64,000 bases of DNA from contig CAZHHG010000005.1 in the NCBI GenBank assembly GCA_964532065.1, forward strand, positions 1 through 64,000. Reading direction: 5' to 3'. A program made the position numbers and the translations under genes. This document shows, piece after piece, positions 51,201 to 59,772 of this stretch. Position 1 is the stretch's first letter, and each line of letters starts with the position of its first letter. The stretch comes from DSXH01 sp964532065. GTDB taxonomy: Bacteria > Bacteroidota > Ignavibacteria > Ignavibacteriales > Melioribacteraceae. The notes under the pieces are model-generated. The model saw nothing but the letters and a program-made list of their open reading frames with translations. It was not told the origin of the DNA and did no database searches.

Positions 51201-52139
51201 ATGGATGCGGTAATAAAAATAAACTCGCTTAGTAAAAGCTTTGGTGCTGTTTCTGCAGTTAAAAATGTCAGTTATCGGGTTAATAAGGGAGAAATGTTTG
51301 GACTTGTTGGACCGGACGGTTCCGGGAAAACAACAACGATAAGAATTCTTGTCGGGCTTCTTAATCCCGACAACGGATCTGTAGAGGTTCTTGGCCGTGA
51401 CCTTAAATCCTCAAAAAAAATTATTAAAGACGAAATCGGCTACCTATCTCAAAAATTTTCTCTTTACGGAGATATGACCGTTGATGAGAATATAGAATTC
51501 TTCGCAGATATTCACGGAGTTAAGAAATTTTCAGATCGAAGAAATGAACTCCTGGAATTTACTCGACTTACTCCGTTCAGAGACAGGCTCGCGGATAAAC
51601 TGTCTGGCGGAATGAAGCAGAAACTTGCCCTGGCCTGCACGCTTATTCACAGGCCGAAAATTATTTTTCTGGATGAACCGACCACGGGAGTTGATCCCGT
51701 TTCCAGAAGGGATTTCTGGAAAATTTTGTCCAATCTTTTAAAAGAGAGAATTACAATCTTTATGTCTACACCCTACCTTGACGAAGCCGAAAGATGTAAT
51801 ACCATTGCGATGATGGACAAAGGCGAAATTATAAGTTTTGACACACCGGCAAGAATAAAAGATTCAATGGATATGCAGATTCTGGAGATTGTATGTTACC
51901 CTGTGCGGGCTGCGTATAATCTGATTAAAACAAATACCGGCTATGAAGTACAAATGTTCGGCGACCGGCTTAATGTTGTGGTAAAAGATCCAGCCGCCGA
52001 TTATGAAGAGATTAAGAAGATCTTTGCCGGACACTCAATAACCGAAATAGACAAAAGAAATATTGCCCCATCCCTGGAAAATGTATTTATCTCAAGAATG
52101 AGCGGGGGATCTGAGTATTTTAAGAAGGAAGTAATATGA
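51201..52139 (+). CDS. ABC transporter ATPase (first, YbhF N-half-like)
   Basis: A 312-residue cytoplasmic ATPase. Walker A GPDGSGKTT (about 37-45), Q-loop in YLSQKFSLYG, signature LSGGMKQKL (about 134-142), Walker B IIFLDEPTTGVDP and a D-loop SRRDFW. GPDGSGKT is the variant found in the N-terminal half of the double ATPase YbhF. The C-terminal 80 residues form a small DUF4162-type extension. It is followed by the tolC gene with a four-base overlap. It pairs with the second ATPase in this operon. Confidence 0.93.
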   Translation: MDAVIKINSLSKSFGAVSAVKNVSYRVNKGEMFGLVGPDGSGKTTTIRILVGLLNPDNGSVEVLGRDLKSSKKIIKDEIGYLSQKFSLYGDMTVDENIEFFADIHGVKKFSDRRNELLEFTRLTPFRDRLADKLSGGMKQKLALACTLIHRPKIIFLDEPTTGVDPVSRRDFWKILSNLLKERITIFMSTPYLDEAERCNTIAMMDKGEIISFDTPARIKDSMDMQILEIVCYPVRAAYNLIKTNTGYEVQMFGDRLNVVVKDPAADYEEIKKIFAGHSITEIDKRNIAPSLENVFISRMSGGSEYFKKEVI

Positions 52140-53452
52140 AAAAATTGATGCTGATAATTTTTATCGCGGGAACCCTAATCGCACAGGAACGGTCATTAAC
52201 TCTGGAAGAAAGCCTGCGCATCGGGATAACAAACAGCAAGGAACTGAAAATATCCCGGTCAAAACATAATTACACCGATTCAAAATTAACAGAAATTAAA
52301 AGCCAGTTTCTTCCTCAGTTCAAACTGACCGGAAACTACACTCGTTTAAGCGACAACATCCCCCCATTCGAGGTTAGTATGCCCTTTGCTCCGCTACCGA
52401 TACGAATTTCCGACCCGATTCTCAATAATTACACGGTACGGTTTGGATTCAGTCAACCGATCTTTACAGGATTTAAACTATTATCCCTGAAGAATTCTGC
52501 CGATCTGAACCTCCGGGCCTCGGAATACGATTACTCTAAGGAAGAAATTGAAAAAGCGTTTAATATTTTTTCTGCTTTCTGGAATTATTATAAAACCGGC
52601 GAGATAAAGAAAGCTATTCAGCAAAATCTTGATCAGATGGAAAAACATCTGCGCGACACGAAAGTTTTTTACGATAACGGCCTTGTGTCAACAAACGACC
52701 TTCTTAAACTCGAGGTGCAACGCTCCAATACGAAACTGATGCTTCTCGAAGCCGAAAACAATTTCAATCTTGCGCGGATAATGTTTAACAAAGCTGTCGG
52801 ATTGGAATTAACATCCCCCACAAGTGTAATTGTTGATAAAATAGTCTTTGTGGAATCAGATTTTAACCTTCCCGAGATAACGGAGGAAGCATTTGCTAGC
52901 CGAAATGAATTAAAATCTCTTTCATACAGAATTCAAGCAAGCGAAAAAGGAATTAACGCGGTAAAATCAAACTGGCTACCATCGGTTTATTTGAACGGGA
53001 ATTACTACTACAGCAATCCGAATCCCCGGTTCCAGCCGGCAAAAAATAAGTTTAATTCAAATTGGGAGCTAAGTGTTAGTTTGAACTGGGATGTTTGGAA
53101 CTGGGGATTTACTTCCTCGCAGGTATTACAAGCCGAGGAAACAAAAACACAGCTCGAAACAACATTCGAACAGATTAAAGAAAATATTCAGACAGAAGTT
53201 TATTCAAACTATTTAACTTTCATAAAAAGCAGCGAAAAACTGAACCTTAGCCGGCTTATGTTAACCCAGGCGGAGGAAAACTACAGGACTACTGTTGAAA
53301 AATATAACGTCCAGCTTGCTACCAGCACGGAACTGATTGACGCAGAGACACTTAAACTTCAAGCCGAAACCAACCTTAAAACATCTGAAGTTGATTATCA
53401 GGTTGCAAAAGTCAGTCTCGAAAAATCTATCGGGAGACGCATTGTAAGATGA
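52136..53452 (+). CDS. TolC-family outer-membrane efflux protein
   Basis: A 438-residue exported protein with signal peptide (KLMLIIFIAGTLIAQ). The duplicated TolC pattern is visible: N-terminal LTLEESLRIGITNSKELKISRSK, a beta-strand region YTVRFGFSQPIFTGFKL, coiled helices, and the second repeat WELSVSLNWDVWNWGFTSS followed by NYRTTVEKYNVQLATSTELID. It is placed between the two ATPase genes with four-base overlaps at both ends, an order not found in the standard YbhFSR cluster. It should form the outer-membrane exit duct of this exporter. Confidence 0.92.
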   Translation: MKKLMLIIFIAGTLIAQERSLTLEESLRIGITNSKELKISRSKHNYTDSKLTEIKSQFLPQFKLTGNYTRLSDNIPPFEVSMPFAPLPIRISDPILNNYTVRFGFSQPIFTGFKLLSLKNSADLNLRASEYDYSKEEIEKAFNIFSAFWNYYKTGEIKKAIQQNLDQMEKHLRDTKVFYDNGLVSTNDLLKLEVQRSNTKLMLLEAENNFNLARIMFNKAVGLELTSPTSVIVDKIVFVESDFNLPEITEEAFASRNELKSLSYRIQASEKGINAVKSNWLPSVYLNGNYYYSNPNPRFQPAKNKFNSNWELSVSLNWDVWNWGFTSSQVLQAEETKTQLETTFEQIKENIQTEVYSNYLTFIKSSEKLNLSRLMLTQAEENYRTTVEKYNVQLATSTELIDAETLKLQAETNLKTSEVDYQVAKVSLEKSIGRRIVR

Positions 53453-54387
53453 ACGCAATCGAAGTAAATAATCTTACAAAAGTTTTCGGGAAATTCACCG
53501 CGGTTGATCGCGTCACTTTTAATGTTAAAGAAGGGGAGATATTCGGTTTCCTGGGGGCGAATGGCGCAGGTAAATCGACAACTATTAGAATGCTGATTGG
53601 AATACTGAATCCGACTTCGGGCGATGCGGTTGTCGGAGGCTGCAGCGTAAAAAATAATCCCGATCAGGTTAAAAAAAATATAGGCTATATGTCACAGAAA
53701 TTTTCTCTTTATAACGACCTTACGGTCTCGGAGAATATCCGTTTCTTTGCCGGTGTTTACGGTTTATTCGGAAAGAAATATGAAGAAAGAAAGAAGTGGG
53801 TTCTTAAAGTTGCCAATCTGGAAAACATGGAAAACGTCTTGACCGGATCGCTACCGGGAGGAATAAAACAGCGACTCGCGCTCGGAACCGCAGTTATTCA
53901 CGAACCCAAAATCGTTTTTCTTGATGAACCGACAAGCGGCGTTGATCCTATCTCGAGAAGAAACTTCTGGGATCTGATTAACGATCTCTCCGGGAACGGT
54001 ACAACGGTTCTTGTTACAACCCATTACCTCGAAGAAGCTGAATTCTGCAACGATATAATTCTTATTAACGCCGGAAAACTGATTGCACAGGGAAATTCCA
54101 AATCCCTTAAGACTAATTATATACACAATCCCATATTCGAGATTGAGAGCGAGAGAATAATCGACAGCCTCGAAATTCTTGAGAAGGAAAAGTGGGTCGG
54201 CGAGACCTCCATTTTCGGAAATTACATTCACCTTATTCTAAACAAAAACGCGGTGGATGAAAACATAATAACCGACCTGCTTCAGAACAAGAACGGAATA
54301 AAAGTAAAAAGAATTGAAAGGATAACGCCGACGCTCGAAGACGTCTTTATTCATTTGATCGAAAAGGATGCGCAGAAAAATGTTTAA
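53449..54387 (+). CDS. ABC transporter ATPase (second, YbhF C-half-like)
   Basis: A 312-residue ATPase. Walker A GANGAGKSTT (about 36-45), Q-loop YMSQKFSLYN, signature LPGGIKQRL (about 137-145; the usual Ser is Pro), Walker B IVFLDEPTSGVDP and VTTHYLEEA (H-loop). The LPxG form of the signature is known from YbhF C-terminal domains and relatives, so it is not read as a defect. The first ATPase carries the canonical LSGG, making an asymmetric pair. It overlaps the next gene (permease) by 20 bases. Confidence 0.93.
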   Translation: MNAIEVNNLTKVFGKFTAVDRVTFNVKEGEIFGFLGANGAGKSTTIRMLIGILNPTSGDAVVGGCSVKNNPDQVKKNIGYMSQKFSLYNDLTVSENIRFFAGVYGLFGKKYEERKKWVLKVANLENMENVLTGSLPGGIKQRLALGTAVIHEPKIVFLDEPTSGVDPISRRNFWDLINDLSGNGTTVLVTTHYLEEAEFCNDIILINAGKLIAQGNSKSLKTNYIHNPIFEIESERIIDSLEILEKEKWVGETSIFGNYIHLILNKNAVDENIITDLLQNKNGIKVKRIERITPTLEDVFIHLIEKDAQKNV

Positions 54388-55510
54388 CAGGATCTATGCC
54401 ATTGCAAAAAAGGAAACCAAGCAGCTTGGCCGCGACAGGCGGATGCTCTTTATTATTTTTTTCGTACCCGTTCTGTTGCTTGCAATCTTTGGTTATGCAA
54501 TTAACTTCGATGTAAGGCATATTAAGATAGCGGTTTATGACAGGGAGCGAACAGACATCTCGAGAAATTTTATTAACGGACTTATCAGTTCGGAGTATTT
54601 TGACCTGACTAAAAATATTGAGAACGACAGCCAAATAAAGGAATTTCTTGATAAGAAAATCGTTCAGGCCGTAGTTGTTTTGCCGGAGGACCTTTCTGAA
54701 AAACTTTTCTCAAGACAGGAGGTAAAGATTCAGATTCTCGTTGACGGAGTAGACGGCAACACCGCAAATGTTATCCAGAATTATTTTAATGCCGCCACTT
54801 ATAATTATTCTGCAAAACTTACAAGGGAATACCTCGCCGTTACAGGAAGAAGGGCTTTTGTCCCGATCGACCCGCAGCCCCGGTTCTGGTTTAATCCCGA
54901 ACTTAAGTCGACAATTTTTTTAATTCCCGGACTGATGGGAATGATTCTGATTCTTACTGCGGTTGTATCAATATCGCTTTCAATCGTTAGGGAAAAAGAA
55001 AGGGGGACAATTGAACAAATAAATGTTTCTCCCCTATCCTCTTTTGAGTTTATTATCGGCAAGACAATTCCATACATTTTTATTTCGCTTATAAACGCCT
55101 CGATAGTTTTACTTGCCGGCTACATCCTGTTTGGAATTATAATTAAAGGCAACATTCTTCTGCTTCTTTTGGGAACTCTCTTTTTTCTTTTCGCCTCACT
55201 TGGGATGGGAATATTTATTTCTGCGGTGGCCGATTCTCAGCAGGTTGCGTTTCAGGCCGCCGCAGTAGCATCGCTTCTCCCCTCGATGATACTCTCCGGC
55301 TTCATTTTTCCTGTTGAGAGCATGCCGGAAGCCGTTCAGATATTAACGAATATAACGCCGGCAAAATTTTTTCTTGTTATTCTGCGGGCAATTCTTTTAA
55401 GAGGAGCGGGAATCCCGGCTTTCTGGGATCAATTAATTTTTCTAGGAATTTTCGGTACCGTCTTTATAGTACTTGCGGCACAGGTGGATAAAAGGTCTAA
55501 AAACAAGTGA
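54368..55510 (+). CDS. ABC-2 type permease (first)
   Basis: A 380-residue permease with one N-terminal hydrophobic segment (FIIFFVPVLLLAIFGYAIN), a large extracytoplasmic domain of about 140 residues (NFDVRHIKIAVYDRERTDIS), and five C-terminal segments. VVSISLSIVREKERGTIEQINVSPLSSFEFIIGK is the ABC-2 coupling region. The start may be the ATG at 54368 or at 54380; both overlap the preceding ATPase. It is homologous to the next gene, giving a heterodimeric permease pair like YbhS and YbhR. Confidence 0.9.
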   Translation: MRRKMFNRIYAIAKKETKQLGRDRRMLFIIFFVPVLLLAIFGYAINFDVRHIKIAVYDRERTDISRNFINGLISSEYFDLTKNIENDSQIKEFLDKKIVQAVVVLPEDLSEKLFSRQEVKIQILVDGVDGNTANVIQNYFNAATYNYSAKLTREYLAVTGRRAFVPIDPQPRFWFNPELKSTIFLIPGLMGMILILTAVVSISLSIVREKERGTIEQINVSPLSSFEFIIGKTIPYIFISLINASIVLLAGYILFGIIIKGNILLLLLGTLFFLFASLGMGIFISAVADSQQVAFQAAAVASLLPSMILSGFIFPVESMPEAVQILTNITPAKFFLVILRAILLRGAGIPAFWDQLIFLGIFGTVFIVLAAQVDKRSKNK

Positions 55511-55514
55511 CATT

Positions 55515-56645
55515 ATGAAAATAATATTTCAGTTTATTCTTAAAGAGCTTCTGCAGGTTAAACGGGATAAAAAAATGCTGGCCGTTATTTTCCTGGCGCC
55601 GATAATTCAATTAATTTTTCTCGGCTATGCCGCTAACATGGATGTTAATGTAATCCATACAACAGTTTTTGATATGGATAAATCCGCAACGAGCAGGGAG
55701 TTTATTAGAAAGTTTGAACAGTCCGGTTATTTTGTGATTGATAATTATGCCGGTAATTATGAAGAGGTAACGGAATTACTAAATAACGGGGAGACGCTTG
55801 TTGCGATGGTAATTCCGGGTGATTTTGAAAAAAGAATAGAGCGCCGGGAAACAGCCCCGCTTCAAATTCTGTTTGAGGGTTCCGACGGCAATAAATCCTC
55901 CATTGCCCTGGGATATATTCAGAAAGTTATAACGGGTTTTTCGAACTCAATTGTTTCCGATATAAGAAACAAGCTCGGAATGAAAATCGATTTGAGCGGT
56001 TCTCTAACGCCGGAAGTTCGGGTCTGGTACAACCCTGAAATGAAAACCAGATACTTTATGCTCCCCGGAATTCTTGCGCTTATTTTAATGATTACCACCA
56101 TATCATTGATGTCGATGGCTGTAGTAAAAGAACGCGAGATTGGAACCTTTGAGCAATTGATTGTAACGCCCGTAAAACCCGGACAGTTAATAATCGGGAA
56201 ACTTCTTCCTTTTACTATTATCGGTTTTGTTGTCCTTGTTACTGTAATGATTGTAATGACCCTCTGGTTTGGAATCGAGATCCGGGGGAGTAAGTTATTC
56301 CTTTTATTCAGCGCGCTTCTATTTGTTCTATCGAATCTAGGCCTGGGATTATTTGTATCCACAATTTCCAGAACACAGCAGCAGGCAATGATGGCTTCCA
56401 TTTTTGTTGTAATGATGCCGATGATCTATTTATCTGGATTTGCGTTCCCGATCGAAAATATGCCCGAAGTCATTCAGTATATTACTTACGCAATACCGTT
56501 GCGGTATTTTATAACGATTATACGCGGAATAGTTTTAAAAGGAATCGGATTCTCCTCTCTCTGGGCGGAAATGCTAATTCTGTTTCTCATGGGCGCGGGG
56601 ATTTTGTTTTTGAGCGCAATCAGATTCAGAAAACGACTTGAATAA
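55515..56645 (+). CDS. ABC-2 type permease (second)
   Basis: A 376-residue permease, paralogous to its upstream neighbour: N-terminal segment AVIFLAPIIQLIFLGYAAN, extracytoplasmic domain with VRVWYNPEMKTRYFMLPG, coupling region AVVKEREIGTFEQLIVTPVKPGQLIIGK, and four to five further hydrophobic segments. The ATG at 55515 is used, four bases after the upstream stop; a TTG at 55473 extends the frame but overlaps the permease before it. It ends the operon, followed by a bidirectional terminator. Confidence 0.9.
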   Translation: MKIIFQFILKELLQVKRDKKMLAVIFLAPIIQLIFLGYAANMDVNVIHTTVFDMDKSATSREFIRKFEQSGYFVIDNYAGNYEEVTELLNNGETLVAMVIPGDFEKRIERRETAPLQILFEGSDGNKSSIALGYIQKVITGFSNSIVSDIRNKLGMKIDLSGSLTPEVRVWYNPEMKTRYFMLPGILALILMITTISLMSMAVVKEREIGTFEQLIVTPVKPGQLIIGKLLPFTIIGFVVLVTVMIVMTLWFGIEIRGSKLFLLFSALLFVLSNLGLGLFVSTISRTQQQAMMASIFVVMMPMIYLSGFAFPIENMPEVIQYITYAIPLRYFITIIRGIVLKGIGFSSLWAEMLILFLMGAGILFLSAIRFRKRLE

Positions 56646-56646
56646 A

Positions 56647-56671
56647 AAATCCGGTCTGTTAAACCGGATTT
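56647..56671. terminator. Bidirectional terminator between convergent genes
   Basis: AAATCCGGT and ACCGGATTT form a 9-bp perfect stem with a seven-base loop, with A- and T-rich flanks on both sides. It separates the end of the export operon from the end of the DUF5916 gene. Confidence 0.85.
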
Positions 56672-56698
56672 TCATTCATCCTCAAAATCGAAAACATT

Positions 56699-59350
56699 TT
56701 AGATGTCAAGCCAGTACGAGAATTTAACCATAAGTATATCGTCCCCCTCGGAATTCCACAATCTTTTAAAATCTCTTCCTAAACTGAAATCCCCGGCGTT
56801 ATCAAAATTGGTCTGATTATGTGACCAGACAAAGTAGAAAATTGATCCGGGCAACACCTCCCACCTTAATACGGCCGTGCCGCGCAAAGATTTGTAATTG
56901 AAATCCGGATTAGAAAATACAAACGGATTGGCCGGACCGTTTCCATCAGGATCCACCGTATATTCTCCGCTGTTATTATCGTAGCTGATGGCAGAACCGT
57001 TCTCTCCATATTTATTAAATCTGCCGCTGCGGGGCGCCGCTAGCTCTTTGAATTCATTATAACTACCGACAGCTATAAAAGGCTGCATAAATAATTGCAG
57101 GCTAAGCGTAGGAGAGAAAGTCCAGTTCAAACGGATGTTGGCCGAGATAGTGTTCTGCTTTATTCTGCCGAATACATATCTGTTACTATATGTTGATGTT
57201 GCGTGCTGATCTTCAAAGCGACCGACCCACTGACGGTGCTCTGAGTTGTTTGAATAAGCAGGTCCAAAACTGAAATTGATTTGTGTACTCGGCTTCCATT
57301 CTATTCCTAAGTAGCTGTCAATATAAACTCCCCCGATCTCATCCTTTGCAAACATTGCATTTCCGCTGACAACCAGTTTCTCCCGGCTATCGCTGTTTGC
57401 AAATAGCCAGAGGTTCCATTCGGATGGAGTAACCGCGAGAGGGCCTCCGCGGGTTAAATTCCTCGTGTATGTTTCGAAGCTGTAATTTCCGCCGATTGTA
57501 AAACCGTAATAATTTGTAAAGGTGCCTCCCGCTCTGAACCACAGAAAATTACTAGTTACGTTTCCTTCAAAATCATATGTGCGCGCATGAGATACATAGA
57601 TATTTTTAGACCTGAAAATTCCTTCCGGTTCAAACCAGCGGTAGCCCAGAACCATATGGCCGTTTATTCTATCAGCAGCAAATTGAAATCCCATATCATT
57701 GTGATCAAATCCGGGCGAAGCAAATCCCAGAGCGGTGTTTATATAAAAGTTGCCCTTCTGTTTGTTCAGCATAATTCTTCCGTAAGAACCCGATAGAGAT
57801 GTTCTTTCCGGATCGAAAGTGGCGTACGTTGCGTCGGGTCTCTGAAAATATCTGAGAGAACTCTGCTGAAGCTGCTGAATATATTCTTTTGTTCCGGCCG
57901 AATAAGTGCCGACAAGCGCGCCGGCAAGCACGTATTCTTTATTCTCGTCAAGAGTTGCCCATCCGTCAACACCAAATGTATAAGCGTTCTGAGCGAGGGA
58001 GTTTTTCATCGGGCTGTTACTCAGGTCTCTGTTAACGGTTGTAAATATAAATCCAAGCGAATGATTTCCGTTGTTGAAGTCTTTCCTTCCCCGCAGAGAG
58101 CCGTAATGAGTAAAAGGCTCAACCTCTTCATTTGTTTGCATTCCGTTGTTGTAAAGAGTTGCGTATGTTCTTTCCGTTACCGCGCTTAATGCCGCTATCG
58201 AAGTTGATTCATTAAGTTTTCCTGTTAGTTTTGCAGCGCCGAGAATTCTTGTCTCTGTTGGATAATTGATGAAAGATGCGTCAGAAGTAGATCCCCGCGG
58301 CGAACGCCCGATTCTTCTTGAATAGAATAATTCCGGCCATCCGAAATTAAATCCCCAGTTATTATTTACTCCGCCGACTCCAAACCAGAAAAGATCGAAT
58401 CCCTCGATAAAGAACGGCCGCCTTTCCTGAAAGTATGATTCAAATGCCGAAAGATTTAATACTGCCGGATCAACTTCCACCTGCCCGAAATCAGGATTGA
58501 TTGTTGCGTCCAGATTTAAATTACTTCCGATTCCGATTTTAAAATCCGCGCCCATAGTAGTTTTATATTGATTCCCTTTATAGAAAGGATCGTTTGAATC
58601 GTGTAACAGATATTGAGCTTTCTGAACAATATAAGGACGGGCTTCAAGTCTTTGTTTCGGCTTAATTCCGTCCAGTCCTTCAAGAGTAGCGAATTTTGAA
58701 ACGAACCCGCTTTCGTTTTTAGGCACCATTACAAAGTAGGATCTCTCATTTACTCTTTTAATCTGTCGGGAGAAGTTTACTCCCCATTTCATCTGATCAG
58801 CTTCGTTAAACCGTAGCTGTGAAAAAGGGATCTGGATTTCAACCGTCCACCCGTCTTCGTCCCGTTCTGTTTTTGCATGCCAGATACCGTCCCACGAATT
58901 ATCATCCCAGCTATCGTTGAAAAGGACGCCGTCCGCCATTGTACCTCCGGCGTTAACGCCGAAATAGTATCCGCTTTTTTTATCGTTGTAAGGATCTACA
59001 TAAAAGTAGAACCAGTCGGATTGAATATAAGCATCGCGGCGGGCAAGGCTTGCATCAATTTGATCGGGCTGGCTATCCATTAGTCTTGCAGCGATGTAAA
59101 GGTACGTTTCGTCGTAAGCGATCCAGACCCGGGTGTTTTCGGAAGAAGGAATTCCTTCGTTTGGATCCCTCTGGACAAACTCTTGAATCGGGACTTTTTG
59201 CCAGATCGGTTCAGCAAGTTTGCCGTCGAGGCTGATGTTAATATTATTTAGCTTGTATGCGAGCACAACTTTTTTTTCGCTGTTAGTTGCGCCGTTGGCG
59301 TATGAAAGGATCGGCAACAAAAGTAAAAATAGAAGTCGATGTAGTTTCAT
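56699..59350 (-). CDS. DUF5916 outer-membrane protein with N-terminal CBM9-like domain
   Basis: An 883-residue protein with signal peptide. Residues about 25-225 form a family-9 carbohydrate-binding-like domain (ISLDGKLAEPIWQKVPIQEF, TRVWIAYDETYLYIAARLMD, DGWTVEIQIPFSQLRFN). The rest is a long beta-barrel of the DUF5916 type, with LNLDATINPDFGQVEVDPAVLN and ERRPFFIEG as signature stretches, ending in a short aromatic C-terminus (KFSYWLDI). DUF5916 proteins are common in Bacteroidota outer membranes and have no assigned reaction. The leader carries CGGGGG six bases before the ATG. It diverges from the large exoprotein gene across a 422-base gap. Confidence 0.88.
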   Translation of the reverse strand: MKLHRLLFLLLLPILSYANGATNSEKKVVLAYKLNNINISLDGKLAEPIWQKVPIQEFVQRDPNEGIPSSENTRVWIAYDETYLYIAARLMDSQPDQIDASLARRDAYIQSDWFYFYVDPYNDKKSGYYFGVNAGGTMADGVLFNDSWDDNSWDGIWHAKTERDEDGWTVEIQIPFSQLRFNEADQMKWGVNFSRQIKRVNERSYFVMVPKNESGFVSKFATLEGLDGIKPKQRLEARPYIVQKAQYLLHDSNDPFYKGNQYKTTMGADFKIGIGSNLNLDATINPDFGQVEVDPAVLNLSAFESYFQERRPFFIEGFDLFWFGVGGVNNNWGFNFGWPELFYSRRIGRSPRGSTSDASFINYPTETRILGAAKLTGKLNESTSIAALSAVTERTYATLYNNGMQTNEEVEPFTHYGSLRGRKDFNNGNHSLGFIFTTVNRDLSNSPMKNSLAQNAYTFGVDGWATLDENKEYVLAGALVGTYSAGTKEYIQQLQQSSLRYFQRPDATYATFDPERTSLSGSYGRIMLNKQKGNFYINTALGFASPGFDHNDMGFQFAADRINGHMVLGYRWFEPEGIFRSKNIYVSHARTYDFEGNVTSNFLWFRAGGTFTNYYGFTIGGNYSFETYTRNLTRGGPLAVTPSEWNLWLFANSDSREKLVVSGNAMFAKDEIGGVYIDSYLGIEWKPSTQINFSFGPAYSNNSEHRQWVGRFEDQHATSTYSNRYVFGRIKQNTISANIRLNWTFSPTLSLQLFMQPFIAVGSYNEFKELAAPRSGRFNKYGENGSAISYDNNSGEYTVDPDGNGPANPFVFSNPDFNYKSLRGTAVLRWEVLPGSIFYFVWSHNQTNFDNAGDFSLGRDFKRLWNSEGDDILMVKFSYWLDI

Positions 59351-59772
59351 TTTTATCCCCCGGTTTCTTTAATGTTTATTGATCGACAAAAATTTAGACT
59401 CGTCACTATCTAATTTGGTTGTAAAGAATTTCGCTTTAGGGAAAAGAATTCTCTGATTCTTTATGAGATTTCAGGCTCGCCGGTATAAAGAATTATAACC
59501 ATATAGTTTTTTATTACGGTTAAGCAATAAACGGATTGTTTTAATATTTCTTTACAAAACCCCCGGCCGCACATTAAAAACGCTTTTTAAAATTTAATTC
59601 TGCTTCAAAGAATTGACTCAAATCAGGATGCAAAAATCTTTTTGAAACATAATTGAGCAGGCTGCTCTTTGAAACGGATTCAAAATCAAATCTAAACCGA
59701 CTCCTGCCCATGGCATTTTTATTGACCTATAACCCGTTGGTTAAAAGAGCAACTTTAAGGAGGGCTTTAAAT
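59351..59772. other. Intergenic region between divergent DUF5916 and large exoprotein genes
   Basis: No gene is seen in 422 bases. It contains two abutting palindromes: GAGCAG-G-CTGCTC (59655-59667) and TTTGAA-ACGGA-TTCAAA (59668-59684), with a further TTTGAAAC at 59641-59648. A strong AAGGAGGG ribosome site for the rightward gene lies at 59757-59764. Promoters for both genes must lie here, but none is convincing by eye. Confidence 0.7.

Noticed and set aside
53855..53885. LPGG instead of LSGG in the second ATPase as a sign of a dead site
   Set aside because: This form is known in YbhF-like ATPases; Walker A, Walker B and H-loop are intact.
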